Below are positions 32,201 through 38,901 of a DNA stretch of 38,901 nt, piece after piece. The stretch is from assembly GCA_035528895.1 (NCBI GenBank), contig DATKXS010000089.1, forward strand, positions 1 through 38,901. The letters are read 5' to 3'. The translations under genes were made by a program, and so were the position numbers. Position 1 is the first letter of the stretch. Each line of letters begins with the position of its first letter. Source of the stretch: UBA8522 sp035528895 (GTDB lineage: Bacteria; Acidobacteriota; Aminicenantia; Aminicenantales; UBA8522). The notes under the pieces are model-generated. The model was not told where the DNA came from, ran no database searches, and saw only the letters and a program-made list of their open reading frames with translations.

Positions 32201-34955
32201 ATATTACCAGCCCGGTCAAAAAGCCCGGATTTTGGTGAAATCTCCCTATGAGCGGGCCAAGGCCCTGATCACGGTCGAAAGGGAATTCATACTGGATAGC
32301 CGGGTCCTGGATATCGAAAGCACTTCCTCCCAGATCGAGGTTCCAATCCGTTCCGAATATATCCCCAATGTCTTCATCAGCGTACTGCTCGTCCAGGGAC
32401 GGAAGTCCGGGGTGGCCGCGGCGGATAGCCAGGATCTCGGGAAGCCGTCCTTCAAGATCGGTTATGTCAACCTGAGGGTCGACCCGACGGAAAAGCGATT
32501 GGCCGTGGAGATCCTGAAGAAAAAGGAGGAGTACAGGCCGAAAGAAGAGGTCTCTCTGAAGTTCCAGGTCCGCGACGGTGCGGGTGCGGGGTGTCCGGCT
32601 TCTCTGACCGTGGCGGTGGTGGACGTCGGGGTCCTCAACCTCATCGGCTACCAGACTCCTGACCCGTTCTCCGAGTTCTACGGAGAACGGCCCCTGTCTG
32701 TCCGGACCTCGGAGACGAGGATCCATGTGATCGGCCAGAGAGAGTACGGAGCGAAAGGGGAAGATGTCAGTGGCGGCGGGGGTGAAGGTCAGGCCGCAAT
32801 ACTGGAAGGTGTGCTCGCCGAGGTCGAACTCCGAGGAGATTTTCGGACCACGGCCTACTGGAATCCGTCGTTGAATACGGATGAATTCGGCAAGGCCGAG
32901 GTGACCTTCAGGCTGCCGGATAACTTGACGACATTTCGCGTCATGGCCGTCGCCCAGACAAAGGATTCCCGGTTCGGGCGCGAGGAAACGACTTTTCGCG
33001 TCTCCAAGAAACTGCTCCTCCAGGCCGCCCTCCCCCGCTTTGCCCGGGTCGGCGATGCCTTCGAGGGAGGGGTTCTCGTCCATAATTTTTCGCTCCTCGA
33101 AGGAGACGTCGTGCTCAACGCCTCTGTTTCAGGAATCCGAATGAGAGACCAACAAACGGAGCGCCGGTTCAAGCTACGGGCCGGCGAGAGCAAAGAAATC
33201 CTCTATGCTTTTGGCGTTGATCAGCCCGGCCGGGCCGCTTTTCGCTTCCGCGCTTCCATGGGTGAAGAGACGGACGGGCTCGAAGTTGAGATCCCGCTCC
33301 ACCTTCCCCGACCGACGGAAACGGTCGCCCTCTTTGGCGAGACCCGGGAGGCGGCCGCGGAGAAATTTTCTGTTCCGGACGATGTCTTTCTTGACCACAG
33401 CAGGATCGAGGTTCAGGCCGCCGCTTCGGCTCTCCTTGGCCTCAAGGCAAGCATCGATGAGCTCAGTGACTTTCCTTATCTCTGTCTGGAACAGCGGTTG
33501 AGCGCGCTCCTCCCCTTTGTTCTTGCCCCTCGGGTGCTGCTGGATTTCGGGCTCACCCGGCTGAAGCCGGAAGAAGTGCAGAGGACCGTCGTGCGAGGAC
33601 TCAATGAGCTCTCCACCTATCAGAAGGACAGCGGCGGGTTCGGGCTCTGGCCGGACTCGCGAAAAGAGGCCCCTTTTCTGACCTGCTATGCGGTGCTGAT
33701 GCTCATTAAGGCGGCGGAGAACGGGCATGTCGTCGAGCCGGACCGTTTGGACCGAGGGCTCTCTTACCTCAACGTTTTCCTCCGGGAAACGTGGAACCCG
33801 GAGCGATGGCCGTTCATCCGAGGCGACTGGGAGACGACCAGGTCCTTCTGCCTCTACGTTCTCGCTTTGGCTAAACGGCCGCAGCCGGCCTTTGCGGAGA
33901 AGCAGTTCGCCGAGAGAGAAGACCTCTCGCTTTTCGGGAAAGCGCTTTTGCTCAAAGCGCTTCACTACGGAAAGGGTTCCCTGGAGGCGCAGAATACGCT
34001 CAAGCAAGAGCTGCTCAACACGATCAAGGTCACACCCGAGAGCGCCCATTTTGAGGAGGACGAAGGTCGAGGAAGCCCCTGGATCTATTCTTCGAACACC
34101 CGGACCACCGCCTTCATCCTGCAAACGCTCGTTGAAATCGGGAGCGAACATCCCTCTCTCCCCGCGATCGCCCGTTGGCTGGTTGCTAAGCAGCGTTCCG
34201 GCCAAAGGCTTTCTACCCAGGATAACCTCTTCGTGTTCTATGCCTTGAACGATTATTACCGGAAGGTCGAAGGACCGGGGGCCGACTTCCATGGAAAGAT
34301 CACCCTGGCCGGAAAGACCGTGTTGGAGGAAGACTTCGAGCGGGACCGGCCCGAGCTCAAGAGATCGGAGGTCCGGATCTCCGAGCTCGGTGTTGAAACC
34401 GGGGGCAGCCTGGCCTTCCAGGCTGAAAAGCAAGGCGATGGCATTCTGTACTACGGTGCCCGGATGACCTATGCTCCTCGGGGCGTTCTCCCCGCCCGGG
34501 ACGAAGGGATCGCCGTCCTGAAGCGGATCGAATCCCTCGACGGAAAGCCGTTGGAGGTCATCTCCCCCGGCGCCCTCATCGTCGTCAGCATTGAAGTCGC
34601 CGTTCCCCGGGAGTGCCTTTTCCTCGTCGTTGACGACCCCCTGCCGGCGGGACTTGAAGCGGTGAATCCCAATTTCCTGACGGAAAATGTCGAATCGCAG
34701 AGAATTCTCGAGGATGCAGTCCTATCCCAGGTCGAGCCGTGGTGGCGGGGCTTCAACCATTTCGAGATGCACGACGACCGGGTTCTCCTGTTCGCTGATT
34801 CGCTCCCCGCCGGAATCCACAGCCACCGCTATCTGGCTCGGGCCGTAAGCCTCGGCCATTTTATCTCGCCCGGGACCTCCGCCGGAGAGATGTACGCGCC
34901 GGAGGTGTTCGGCCGGAGCCCGGAAAAAACGGTTCGCGTGATCCGCTCCCAATGA
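29256..34955 (+). CDS. Bacterial alpha-2-macroglobulin lipoprotein (YfhM-like) with thioester motif
   Basis: Very large protein (1899 residues). The start at 29256 gives a lipoprotein signal (MRNRKRLLPLFGLIALGLFVGGC, lipidated C23, then RRD, so probably outer membrane). The frame is open 29 codons upstream, but that extension hides the signal and lacks a ribosome binding site. Order of regions: two Ig-like/Big_5-type modules (about 35-360), macroglobulin domains including the GSVFTERGIYRAGEDV segment (about 600), the A2M domain (TTAYWNPSLNTDEFGKA then FRLPDNLTTFRVMA, about 1200) and the thioester domain with CLEQ (C1410-Q1413). Known bacterial relatives trap attacking proteases by covalent thioester linkage in the periplasm. 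The four-base overlap with pbpC repeats the yfhM-pbpC pairing, so it likely guards the wall during repair. Confidence 0.93.
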   Translation: MRNRKRLLPLFGLIALGLFVGGCRRDREDNESADRRRQVGAAGDLNVLSVTPQGVASSRREIEAVVVMFDRPVVALDALPEGKGRPILRFNPTFSGKTRWLGSRILTFSPDRRFPFSTKIEVTVPAGTEALDGSTLKTDHTWIFQTAAPRLVRHYPQDKQKWLKLDTQVLLVFNQDMDRKSAQDFISLVSADEQGTEKRLDFRLSQPSAEGLKEEDLDIRPETALLLEPEDRLSPGFTYLVEARQGLPSREGPIRMEKSAVFSFDTFREFRFEGLEKTEGLMPSEQLQFRFSNQVMYKSLVQHLRFDPPLPIPEYYSEWDYSNDVLHLSLPLAPETRYTVTIGPELGDDFGNSLGREVRLEFSTTSFPPSVSMTTGYGILEASGEARYPLSVLNAESVFCQEARLKKDELIPLLLQPRIFWSDQKFSSRPGFFQVEKKLPLRTPRNERQVVPLDFSDVLTEKYGFVFIQVDTLRPEDKWERYLKAFLQVTELGISGKFSPENNVIWVTELRSGLPVPEAEVEIRDDRNRIKWKGRTDREGTVRTPGWKELGLTSRDPWDEPRQWILVTRGRDIALSSSEWGTGIDPYRFRIAYDWNPQPPLIQGSVFTERGIYRAGEDVHIKGIIRKKEKGGWVLPTRKEVVCEILDPFQKTVFKGPAALDEFASFAFDFSSAQGSSLGHYQIKAAVPAERLGEKPYSLSGSFRIEAFRPAEFEVHLRAEKESGVFGREYAAEVRAGYLFGGAMAGQPVSWHLRLNRTRFSPPGLQGYVFGNELDWGDEEGSESSRLAASGEAALDSEGKFRIRLPLRAEKEKDSVSAILEATVVNPSRRSISNRIQTVIHRGEYYIGLRPATSFLKTGETLSVEVIAALPEGSRDPDRNIGLKLFKREWRSVRQAGIGGRFRWLTEEEDSEVAAQEVRTKNEAVKVTFAPEKTGFYYLLASGTDNLGNRITTTTYFYVSGPDYVPWERRDDDSIELVADAEYYQPGQKARILVKSPYERAKALITVEREFILDSRVLDIESTSSQIEVPIRSEYIPNVFISVLLVQGRKSGVAAADSQDLGKPSFKIGYVNLRVDPTEKRLAVEILKKKEEYRPKEEVSLKFQVRDGAGAGCPASLTVAVVDVGVLNLIGYQTPDPFSEFYGERPLSVRTSETRIHVIGQREYGAKGEDVSGGGGEGQAAILEGVLAEVELRGDFRTTAYWNPSLNTDEFGKAEVTFRLPDNLTTFRVMAVAQTKDSRFGREETTFRVSKKLLLQAALPRFARVGDAFEGGVLVHNFSLLEGDVVLNASVSGIRMRDQQTERRFKLRAGESKEILYAFGVDQPGRAAFRFRASMGEETDGLEVEIPLHLPRPTETVALFGETREAAAEKFSVPDDVFLDHSRIEVQAAASALLGLKASIDELSDFPYLCLEQRLSALLPFVLAPRVLLDFGLTRLKPEEVQRTVVRGLNELSTYQKDSGGFGLWPDSRKEAPFLTCYAVLMLIKAAENGHVVEPDRLDRGLSYLNVFLRETWNPERWPFIRGDWETTRSFCLYVLALAKRPQPAFAEKQFAEREDLSLFGKALLLKALHYGKGSLEAQNTLKQELLNTIKVTPESAHFEEDEGRGSPWIYSSNTRTTAFILQTLVEIGSEHPSLPAIARWLVAKQRSGQRLSTQDNLFVFYALNDYYRKVEGPGADFHGKITLAGKTVLEEDFERDRPELKRSEVRISELGVETGGSLAFQAEKQGDGILYYGARMTYAPRGVLPARDEGIAVLKRIESLDGKPLEVISPGALIVVSIEVAVPRECLFLVVDDPLPAGLEAVNPNFLTENVESQRILEDAVLSQVEPWWRGFNHFEMHDDRVLLFADSLPAGIHSHRYLARAVSLGHFISPGTSAGEMYAPEVFGRSPEKTVRVIRSQ

Positions 34956-37204
34956 AAAAAAAGATCTTCGTCGCATTTTTCGCCCTTGCCGGGCTCCTTT
35001 TTTTGACCTTCTTCCTGCCCTTTCCCGGGAACAGGTTGAACCCGAGCCCCGTGATCTCGCTGCGACTCCTGGACAGGAACGGCGTTCTCCTGCGGGAAGT
35101 CCTTTCCGACGAGGGCGGCCGCTGCCGCTGGGTCGGAATCGGCGACGTCTCCCCCTATCTGGTGAAAGCGACGATCGCGGCGGAAGACAGGCACTTTTTC
35201 CTGCACCGAGGGATCCACGCGCTCTCGATGATCAGGGCGCTCTGGCAGAACGTTCGCGGCGGCCGGGTTATCTCCGGTGCCTCGACGATCACTCAGCAGC
35301 TGGTCCGCAATCTTTATCCCGGCCGGCGGAATATCTGGACGAAGGCGCACGAAGCCTGGCTGGCCGTCCGGTTGGAGCGCAGTCTCTCCAAACCGGAAAT
35401 CCTGACTCAATACATCAACCGCATCTCCTACGGGAACCAGGCCTACGGTGTCGAGGCCGCGTCGCGGCTGTATTTCGATAAGACCTCTTCTCAGCTCAGC
35501 CTGGCGGAGTCGGCCTTCCTGGCGGCCATCCCCCGATCCCCTTCGCTTCTCAATCCCTATCGCGCTTTTTCTTCCCTCAAGAGAAAACAGGTCGCTATCC
35601 TGGCCAGGATGGCGGGACTCGGACTCGTCACCGAGGCCGAGCAGGAGAGGGCCCGGAAGGAGGAGCTCCGGCTTGTTCCCGAGTCGAAGAGCTTCCGGGG
35701 GGCCCACTTCTGCGATTTCATCCTGGCCCAGGTCTCTCCCGAAGAGCGACGAGGGCTGAGCGCTATCGAGACGACCCTCGATTATGGGCTTCAGCAAAAA
35801 ATCGAAGCCCTGCTCAAAAATGACTTGGGGACAATGGAGGGCCGGGGGATCACCAACGGTGCCGTCGTCGTCCTCGACAACACCCGGGGGGAAATCCTGA
35901 GCCTGGTCGGATCGGGTGACTTCTTTGACCTCGCTCATGACGGCCAGGTCAACGGAGTCCTGGCCATGCGCCAGCCGGGATCCACCCTCAAACCTTTCAC
36001 CTATGGCCTGGCCCTTGAGAACGGGTTGACGGCCGCTTCTCTCATCGACGATTCGCCGGCCCAGTTCTCCACTTCTGCGGGCTATTTCCTGCCTCAGAAC
36101 TATGACCGCAGGTACCACGGGATGATCAGCTTGAGAACGGCGCTGGCCTGTTCCTACAACATCCCTGCTGTGGCCGTTCTGCAGACGATCGGCCCCGACC
36201 TTCTCTACCGGCGGCTCCATGACCTGGGATTCGCGAGCCTGAGGCAGGACCCCGGCTATTATGGAGTGGGTCTTACTCTCGGGAATGGAGAGGTCAGCTT
36301 GCTGGAGCTGGCGAGAGCGTACTCGAGTCTGGCCAGACAGGGCCTCTATGTCCGGGAAAAGTCGATTATCCGGATGGTCGAGAATAACGGCCGGGATGCT
36401 TTCGTGCCGAATCGGGGCGCCGCCGGGCGCATCTTCTCGCCGCAGGTCGCCTATATAATCACCCACATCCTCTCCGATCGGGACGCCCGCATTCCGTCAT
36501 TTGGCTATCACACGCCGCTTGCCTTTTCTTTTCCGGTGGCCGCAAAGACGGGGACATCCAAGGATTTCCGGGACAACTGGACGGTCGGCTACAGCTCTGC
36601 CTACACTGTCGGGGTCTGGGTGGGAAATTTCGACGGCGAGCCGATGCACAATGTCTCGGGGATCACGGGATGCGGGCCGCTTTTCAAGGATATCATGGTC
36701 CTCCTTCATCAGAATGACGCGGGGAGAGAATTCCTCAAGCCGAGCGGCATAACCACTGCGGCTGTTTGTCCGCTCTCGGGAAAGACGCCGACGGCCTTCT
36801 GCCCGGGGGCTGTCGAGGAGGTCTTCATCGAGGGGACCGAGCCGCGCCAGGTCTGTTCCTATCACCGGACGACGGCTGAGCTTCCGGCGACGAGCGGCGG
36901 AATGAAATCGGATCCGGATTCTTCGCCTTTCCAAGTCTCGTTTCCCCGAAGCGGCGATGTTTTCAAGATCGACCCGGTCCTCCGGAAGGAGCATCAGCGC
37001 ATCAAGCTCAAGGCGAACGTACCCCGGATGCAGGGGATCAAGAAAGTGGAGTGGTGGGTCAACGGCGATCGGGCGGGAGAGTCCGGGTCACCCTTCACTT
37101 TCTTCTGGAATCTGCGGCCGGGTTCTTATACAATAAAAGCCGTTGCGGTCAGGGATGGATCACGGCTGGAGAGCCGGCCGGTCAAGATCACGGTCCTGAC
37201 CTGA
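34952..37204 (+). CDS. pbpC: Penicillin-binding protein 1C
   Basis: Bifunctional peptidoglycan synthase of 750 residues. N-terminal anchor at about 3-25. GT51 glycosyltransferase at about 60-230, with catalytic E78 (AAEDRHFF) and the STITQQLVRN segment. Transpeptidase at about 290-570 with S344-x-x-K347 (GSTLKPF), S401-Y-N403 (SYNIPAV) and K532-T-G (AKTGTS). A C-terminal PBP1C-specific domain (about 650-750) has WWVNGDR and FFWNLRPGSYTIKAVA. All motifs needed for both activities are intact. The ATG overlaps the macroglobulin stop. This pair is conserved across many Gram-negative bacteria, and PBP1C is thought to act in wall repair. Confidence 0.95.
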   Translation: MKKKIFVAFFALAGLLFLTFFLPFPGNRLNPSPVISLRLLDRNGVLLREVLSDEGGRCRWVGIGDVSPYLVKATIAAEDRHFFLHRGIHALSMIRALWQNVRGGRVISGASTITQQLVRNLYPGRRNIWTKAHEAWLAVRLERSLSKPEILTQYINRISYGNQAYGVEAASRLYFDKTSSQLSLAESAFLAAIPRSPSLLNPYRAFSSLKRKQVAILARMAGLGLVTEAEQERARKEELRLVPESKSFRGAHFCDFILAQVSPEERRGLSAIETTLDYGLQQKIEALLKNDLGTMEGRGITNGAVVVLDNTRGEILSLVGSGDFFDLAHDGQVNGVLAMRQPGSTLKPFTYGLALENGLTAASLIDDSPAQFSTSAGYFLPQNYDRRYHGMISLRTALACSYNIPAVAVLQTIGPDLLYRRLHDLGFASLRQDPGYYGVGLTLGNGEVSLLELARAYSSLARQGLYVREKSIIRMVENNGRDAFVPNRGAAGRIFSPQVAYIITHILSDRDARIPSFGYHTPLAFSFPVAAKTGTSKDFRDNWTVGYSSAYTVGVWVGNFDGEPMHNVSGITGCGPLFKDIMVLLHQNDAGREFLKPSGITTAAVCPLSGKTPTAFCPGAVEEVFIEGTEPRQVCSYHRTTAELPATSGGMKSDPDSSPFQVSFPRSGDVFKIDPVLRKEHQRIKLKANVPRMQGIKKVEWWVNGDRAGESGSPFTFFWNLRPGSYTIKAVAVRDGSRLESRPVKITVLT

Positions 37205-37316
37205 ATCCCGAGATCGAGGAGAGCTGGGAATGAGAAGGCGCAAGGCCCTGCTCATGCTCAGTAGCCTGGCGCTGTTCAAGCTACGGGCATTCCCCAAAAC
37301 AGGAGGGAAGAAGATC

Positions 37317-37697
37317 ATGAAACAGGAAGTCAAGACGGAGCGGGCTCCCAAGGCCATCGGTCCGTATTCCCAGGCCATCATCGCCGGCGGATTCGTTTTC
37401 TGCTCGGGCCAGATCGCCATCGACCCGGCCAGCGGCGAACTCCAGACGGGAGGAATCGAAGACCAAACGCGGCTTGTCTTGAAGAACCTCGGGGCCGTGC
37501 TCGAAGCCGCCGGGAGTTCCTTCGACCAGGTGGTCAAGGCCACGGTCTTCCTCCAGGACATGAACGATTTCAGCCGCATGAACCAGGTCTATGCTGAGTT
37601 CTTCAAGGCCCCGTTCCCGGCGCGCGCCGCCGTCCAGGTCGCCCGCCTGCCGCGCGACGTCAAGGTCGAGATCGAAGCCATCGCGCTCAAGAAATAG
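37317..37697 (+). CDS. ridA: RidA family enamine/imine deaminase
   Basis: YjgF/YER057c/UK114-type protein of 126 residues, usually a cytosolic trimer that hydrolyses reactive 2-aminoacrylate and related imines formed by PLP enzymes. The signature is present: APKAIGPYSQAI near the start, FVFCSGQIAIDP, the catalytic arginine R103 in PARAAVQVARLP, and VEIEAIA at the end. The ATG at 37317 gives the normal length, with AGGAGG (37301-37306) ten bases upstream. An in-frame ATG at 37230 with its own GAGGAG-like site would add 29 residues (MRRRKALLMLSSLALF...) resembling a weak export signal. I cannot exclude it. The gene follows pbpC by 112 bases. Confidence 0.88.
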   Translation: MKQEVKTERAPKAIGPYSQAIIAGGFVFCSGQIAIDPASGELQTGGIEDQTRLVLKNLGAVLEAAGSSFDQVVKATVFLQDMNDFSRMNQVYAEFFKAPFPARAAVQVARLPRDVKVEIEAIALKK

Positions 37698-37700
37698 GCT

Positions 37701-37722
37701 CGGGCTTGGGTTCGTCAGCCCG
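37701..37722 (+). terminator. Possible hairpin after ridA
   Basis: CGGGCT (37701-37706) and AGCCCG (37717-37722) form a six-pair stem with a ten-base loop, starting four bases after the ridA stop. There is no following T-run, so intrinsic termination is doubtful. It may instead be an mRNA 3'-end stabiliser. Confidence 0.3.
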
Positions 37723-37740
37723 CTCGGTTCCCCAGCGTTG

Positions 37741-37769
37741 TAGACGGAAATGCCGAAGTTCAGTATACT
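37741..37769 (+). promoter_or_regulatory. Promoter immediately before the FmdB-type gene
   Basis: TAGACG (37741-37746) and TATACT (37764-37769) are 17 bases apart. The -10 box ends nine bases before the ATG at 37778, and no Shine-Dalgarno sequence is present. The mRNA would begin at or within a couple of bases of the start codon. Confidence 0.5.
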
Positions 37770-37777
37770 ATTCGCTT

Positions 37778-37996
37778 ATGCCAATATATGAGTTTGTCTG
37801 TCAGAAATGCGGCCACCACTTTGAGGCTCTCGTCCGCCTGGGAGGCGAAGAAGGGGTGAGCTGCCCGGAGTGCCGGAGCTCCGCTGTTCAGAAGCTCTTT
37901 TCTTCCTTCGGCATCGGCGGCGGGGGGAGCCGCCTCAAGACCGCTTCCAGTTCGTGCCCTTCCTGCTCGAGCAAATCCTGCAGCACCTGCCACTGA
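37778..37996 (+). CDS. FmdB-family zinc ribbon protein
   Basis: Small protein of 72 residues. The N-terminal zinc ribbon has C8-x2-C11 (YEFVCQKCG) and C29-x2-C32 (SCPEC), the FmdB/CxxC_CxxC_SSSS type, sometimes annotated as a regulatory protein. A flexible G/S-rich linker leads to a second Cys-rich tail with C60, C63, C68 and C71 ending in CSTCH, a tail seen in many members. Its function is not established. The frame is open further upstream, but MPIYEFVC is the conserved family start. No ribosome binding site precedes it, which fits the leaderless promoter reading. Confidence 0.85.
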   Translation: MPIYEFVCQKCGHHFEALVRLGGEEGVSCPECRSSAVQKLFSSFGIGGGGSRLKTASSSCPSCSSKSCSTCH

Positions 37997-38025
37997 TTTG
38001 ATCGGCTGAAGGCACTGCCGCCGCC

Positions 38026-38901
38026 TCAGGTGTAAAACTCCTTGATGGCCGCGATGACATAATCCTGCTGCTCTGCGGTCAGCTCGGGATAGATCGGCAG
38101 GGCCAGGACCTCCCGGGCCGCTCGCTCTGAGATGGGAAAATCCCCTTTCTTGTATCCGAGGTCGGCAAAGCATTCCTGCTGATGGAGCGACAGAGGGTAG
38201 AATATCGAAGTCCCCACGCCCTTCGCTTTCAGGTGAGCCTGAAGCCTGTCCCGGTTCTTTGTCCGAATCACATATTGATGATAGGTGTGATAGTTCCGCG
38301 CTCCGCAGTCTTTGTAAACGGCAATGGGAGTCTTGACCAGCCCGGAGCTCTCTAGCCCGGACTCCGCGAATTCCCGGCTGTAATAATTCGCTCGCTTACG
38401 GCGCTTCTGCTGCCAGTCATCAAGATGCCCGAACTTAACGCGCAGGATGGCGGCCTGGAGGGCGTCGAGCCGGAAGTTCCCACCCAGCAGCTTATAGTGG
38501 TATTTAGCGATTCCCCCATGGACGCGGAGCATCCGAAGCTTATCGGCCAAGCGAGCATTGTCGGTCAGCACCATCCCGCCGTCTCCGTAGCCTCCCAGGT
38601 TCTTGGAGGGGTAGAAGGAGAGCGTTCCCATCGTGCCCATCGTCCCGGCCCGCCGGACGCCTTTCCGGCTCGGATACTCCGACCCGATGGCCTGAGCCGC
38701 GTCTTCCAGCACCCAGAGGTCGTGCTGCTTGGCCAGCTTCAGGATGGGGTCCATGTCCGCGCATTGCCCGTAGAGATGAACGGGCAGGACGGCCTTGACG
38801 CGGATTCGACGACGCTTTTTGGCGAGCGACAGGAGGTGGTCCTCGAAACTCGCCGGGTCGAGGTTATATGTGGTCGGATCGATATCACAGAAAACCGTCT
38901 T
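38026..38901 (-). CDS. DegT/DnrJ/EryC1/StrS family aminotransferase (5' end beyond the window)
   Basis: PLP-dependent sugar aminotransferase family, 291 codons visible and open at the right edge, so the N terminus is missing. The frame reads through 38755-38901 as KTVFCDIDPTTYNLDP, then VLPVHLYGQCADMDPI, before the visible ATG at 38754, which is therefore internal. Family landmarks are LEDAAQAIGSEY, the PLP lysine in SFYPSKNLGGYGDGG, GGNFRLDALQAAIL and the C-terminal ALPIYPELT. Such enzymes aminate keto-sugars for lipopolysaccharide, capsule or glycoprotein sugars; the sugar is not evident. The gene points towards fmdB across 29 bp and may close a polysaccharide cluster lying to the right. 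Confidence 0.92.
   Translation of the reverse strand, partial: KTVFCDIDPTTYNLDPASFEDHLLSLAKKRRRIRVKAVLPVHLYGQCADMDPILKLAKQHDLWVLEDAAQAIGSEYPSRKGVRRAGTMGTMGTLSFYPSKNLGGYGDGGMVLTDNARLADKLRMLRVHGGIAKYHYKLLGGNFRLDALQAAILRVKFGHLDDWQQKRRKRANYYSREFAESGLESSGLVKTPIAVYKDCGARNYHTYHQYVIRTKNRDRLQAHLKAKGVGTSIFYPLSLHQQECFADLGYKKGDFPISERAAREVLALPIYPELTAEQQDYVIAAIKEFYT

Noticed and set aside
31815..34433. Two long minus-strand frames (about 420 codons each) within the macroglobulin gene
   Set aside because: Antisense shadows caused by high GC at third positions; no motifs and no ribosome binding sites.
34829..36466. Long minus-strand frame (545 codons) opposite the macroglobulin end and pbpC
   Set aside because: It lies wholly antisense to two genes with complete family motifs. 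Its translation is low-complexity D/R/G/P-rich with no recognisable domain, as expected of GC-rich shadow frames.
1..38901. tRNA, rRNA, CRISPR arrays, integrases, insertion-sequence ends, toxin-antitoxin or restriction genes
   Set aside because: Looked for on both strands in gaps and coding regions and not seen; gene density leaves little room, and the gaps are described in the feature list.

Overview
The window is a GC-rich bacterial chromosome segment packed with housekeeping genes. I saw no rRNA, tRNA, CRISPR array, integrase or insertion sequence. The cell is probably diderm: there are two lipoproteins, a small outer-membrane beta-barrel protein, several secreted peptidases, and a bacterial alpha-2-macroglobulin coupled to PBP1C. 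A bifunctional FtcD, paired M16 peptidases and a DUF4416 protein would fit an Acidobacteriota or Candidatus Aminicenantes-type lineage. That assignment is inference from gene content and is not secure.

Layout, left to right. (1) 144-4632, plus strand: an M20 metallopeptidase, a class-V aminotransferase overlapping a short SerA (probably the serine pathway), and a NifS-type cysteine desulfurase. (2) 4700-7511, minus strand: DUF4416 protein, secreted M28 aminopeptidase and outer-membrane barrel, overlapping end to end. (3) 7613-14997, plus strand: a tightly coupled run asnS-rimO-pgpA-cinA-thpR-plsY-gpsA, mostly with ATGA or GTGA overlaps, then a TPR lipoprotein with a possible promoter of its own. 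(4) 14994-17515, minus strand: metK then ahcY, making SAM and removing SAH. (5) 17654-23622, plus strand: two secreted M16-family proteins and ftcD, all overlapping, then a membrane diguanylate cyclase and a macro-domain protein. (6) 23629-27309, minus strand: galK followed by the zinc importer znuA-znuC-znuB. (7) 27310-27677: the only long gene-free stretch, filled with nested inverted repeats. (8) 27678-37996, plus strand: PepD-type dipeptidase, alpha-2-macroglobulin, PBP1C, RidA and an FmdB-type zinc ribbon. (9) 38026 to the right edge, minus strand: a DegT/DnrJ/EryC1/StrS aminotransferase cut by the window end.

Most genes are ordinary core functions and I found no dedicated defence or mobile system. 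The observations most worth checking are: the roughly 230-bp block of nested palindromes between galK and pepD; the M16 pair, in which neither protein has an intact HxxEH zinc motif; and three genes (asnS, galK, fmdB-like) whose best promoter lies so close to the ATG that the transcript would be leaderless or nearly so.
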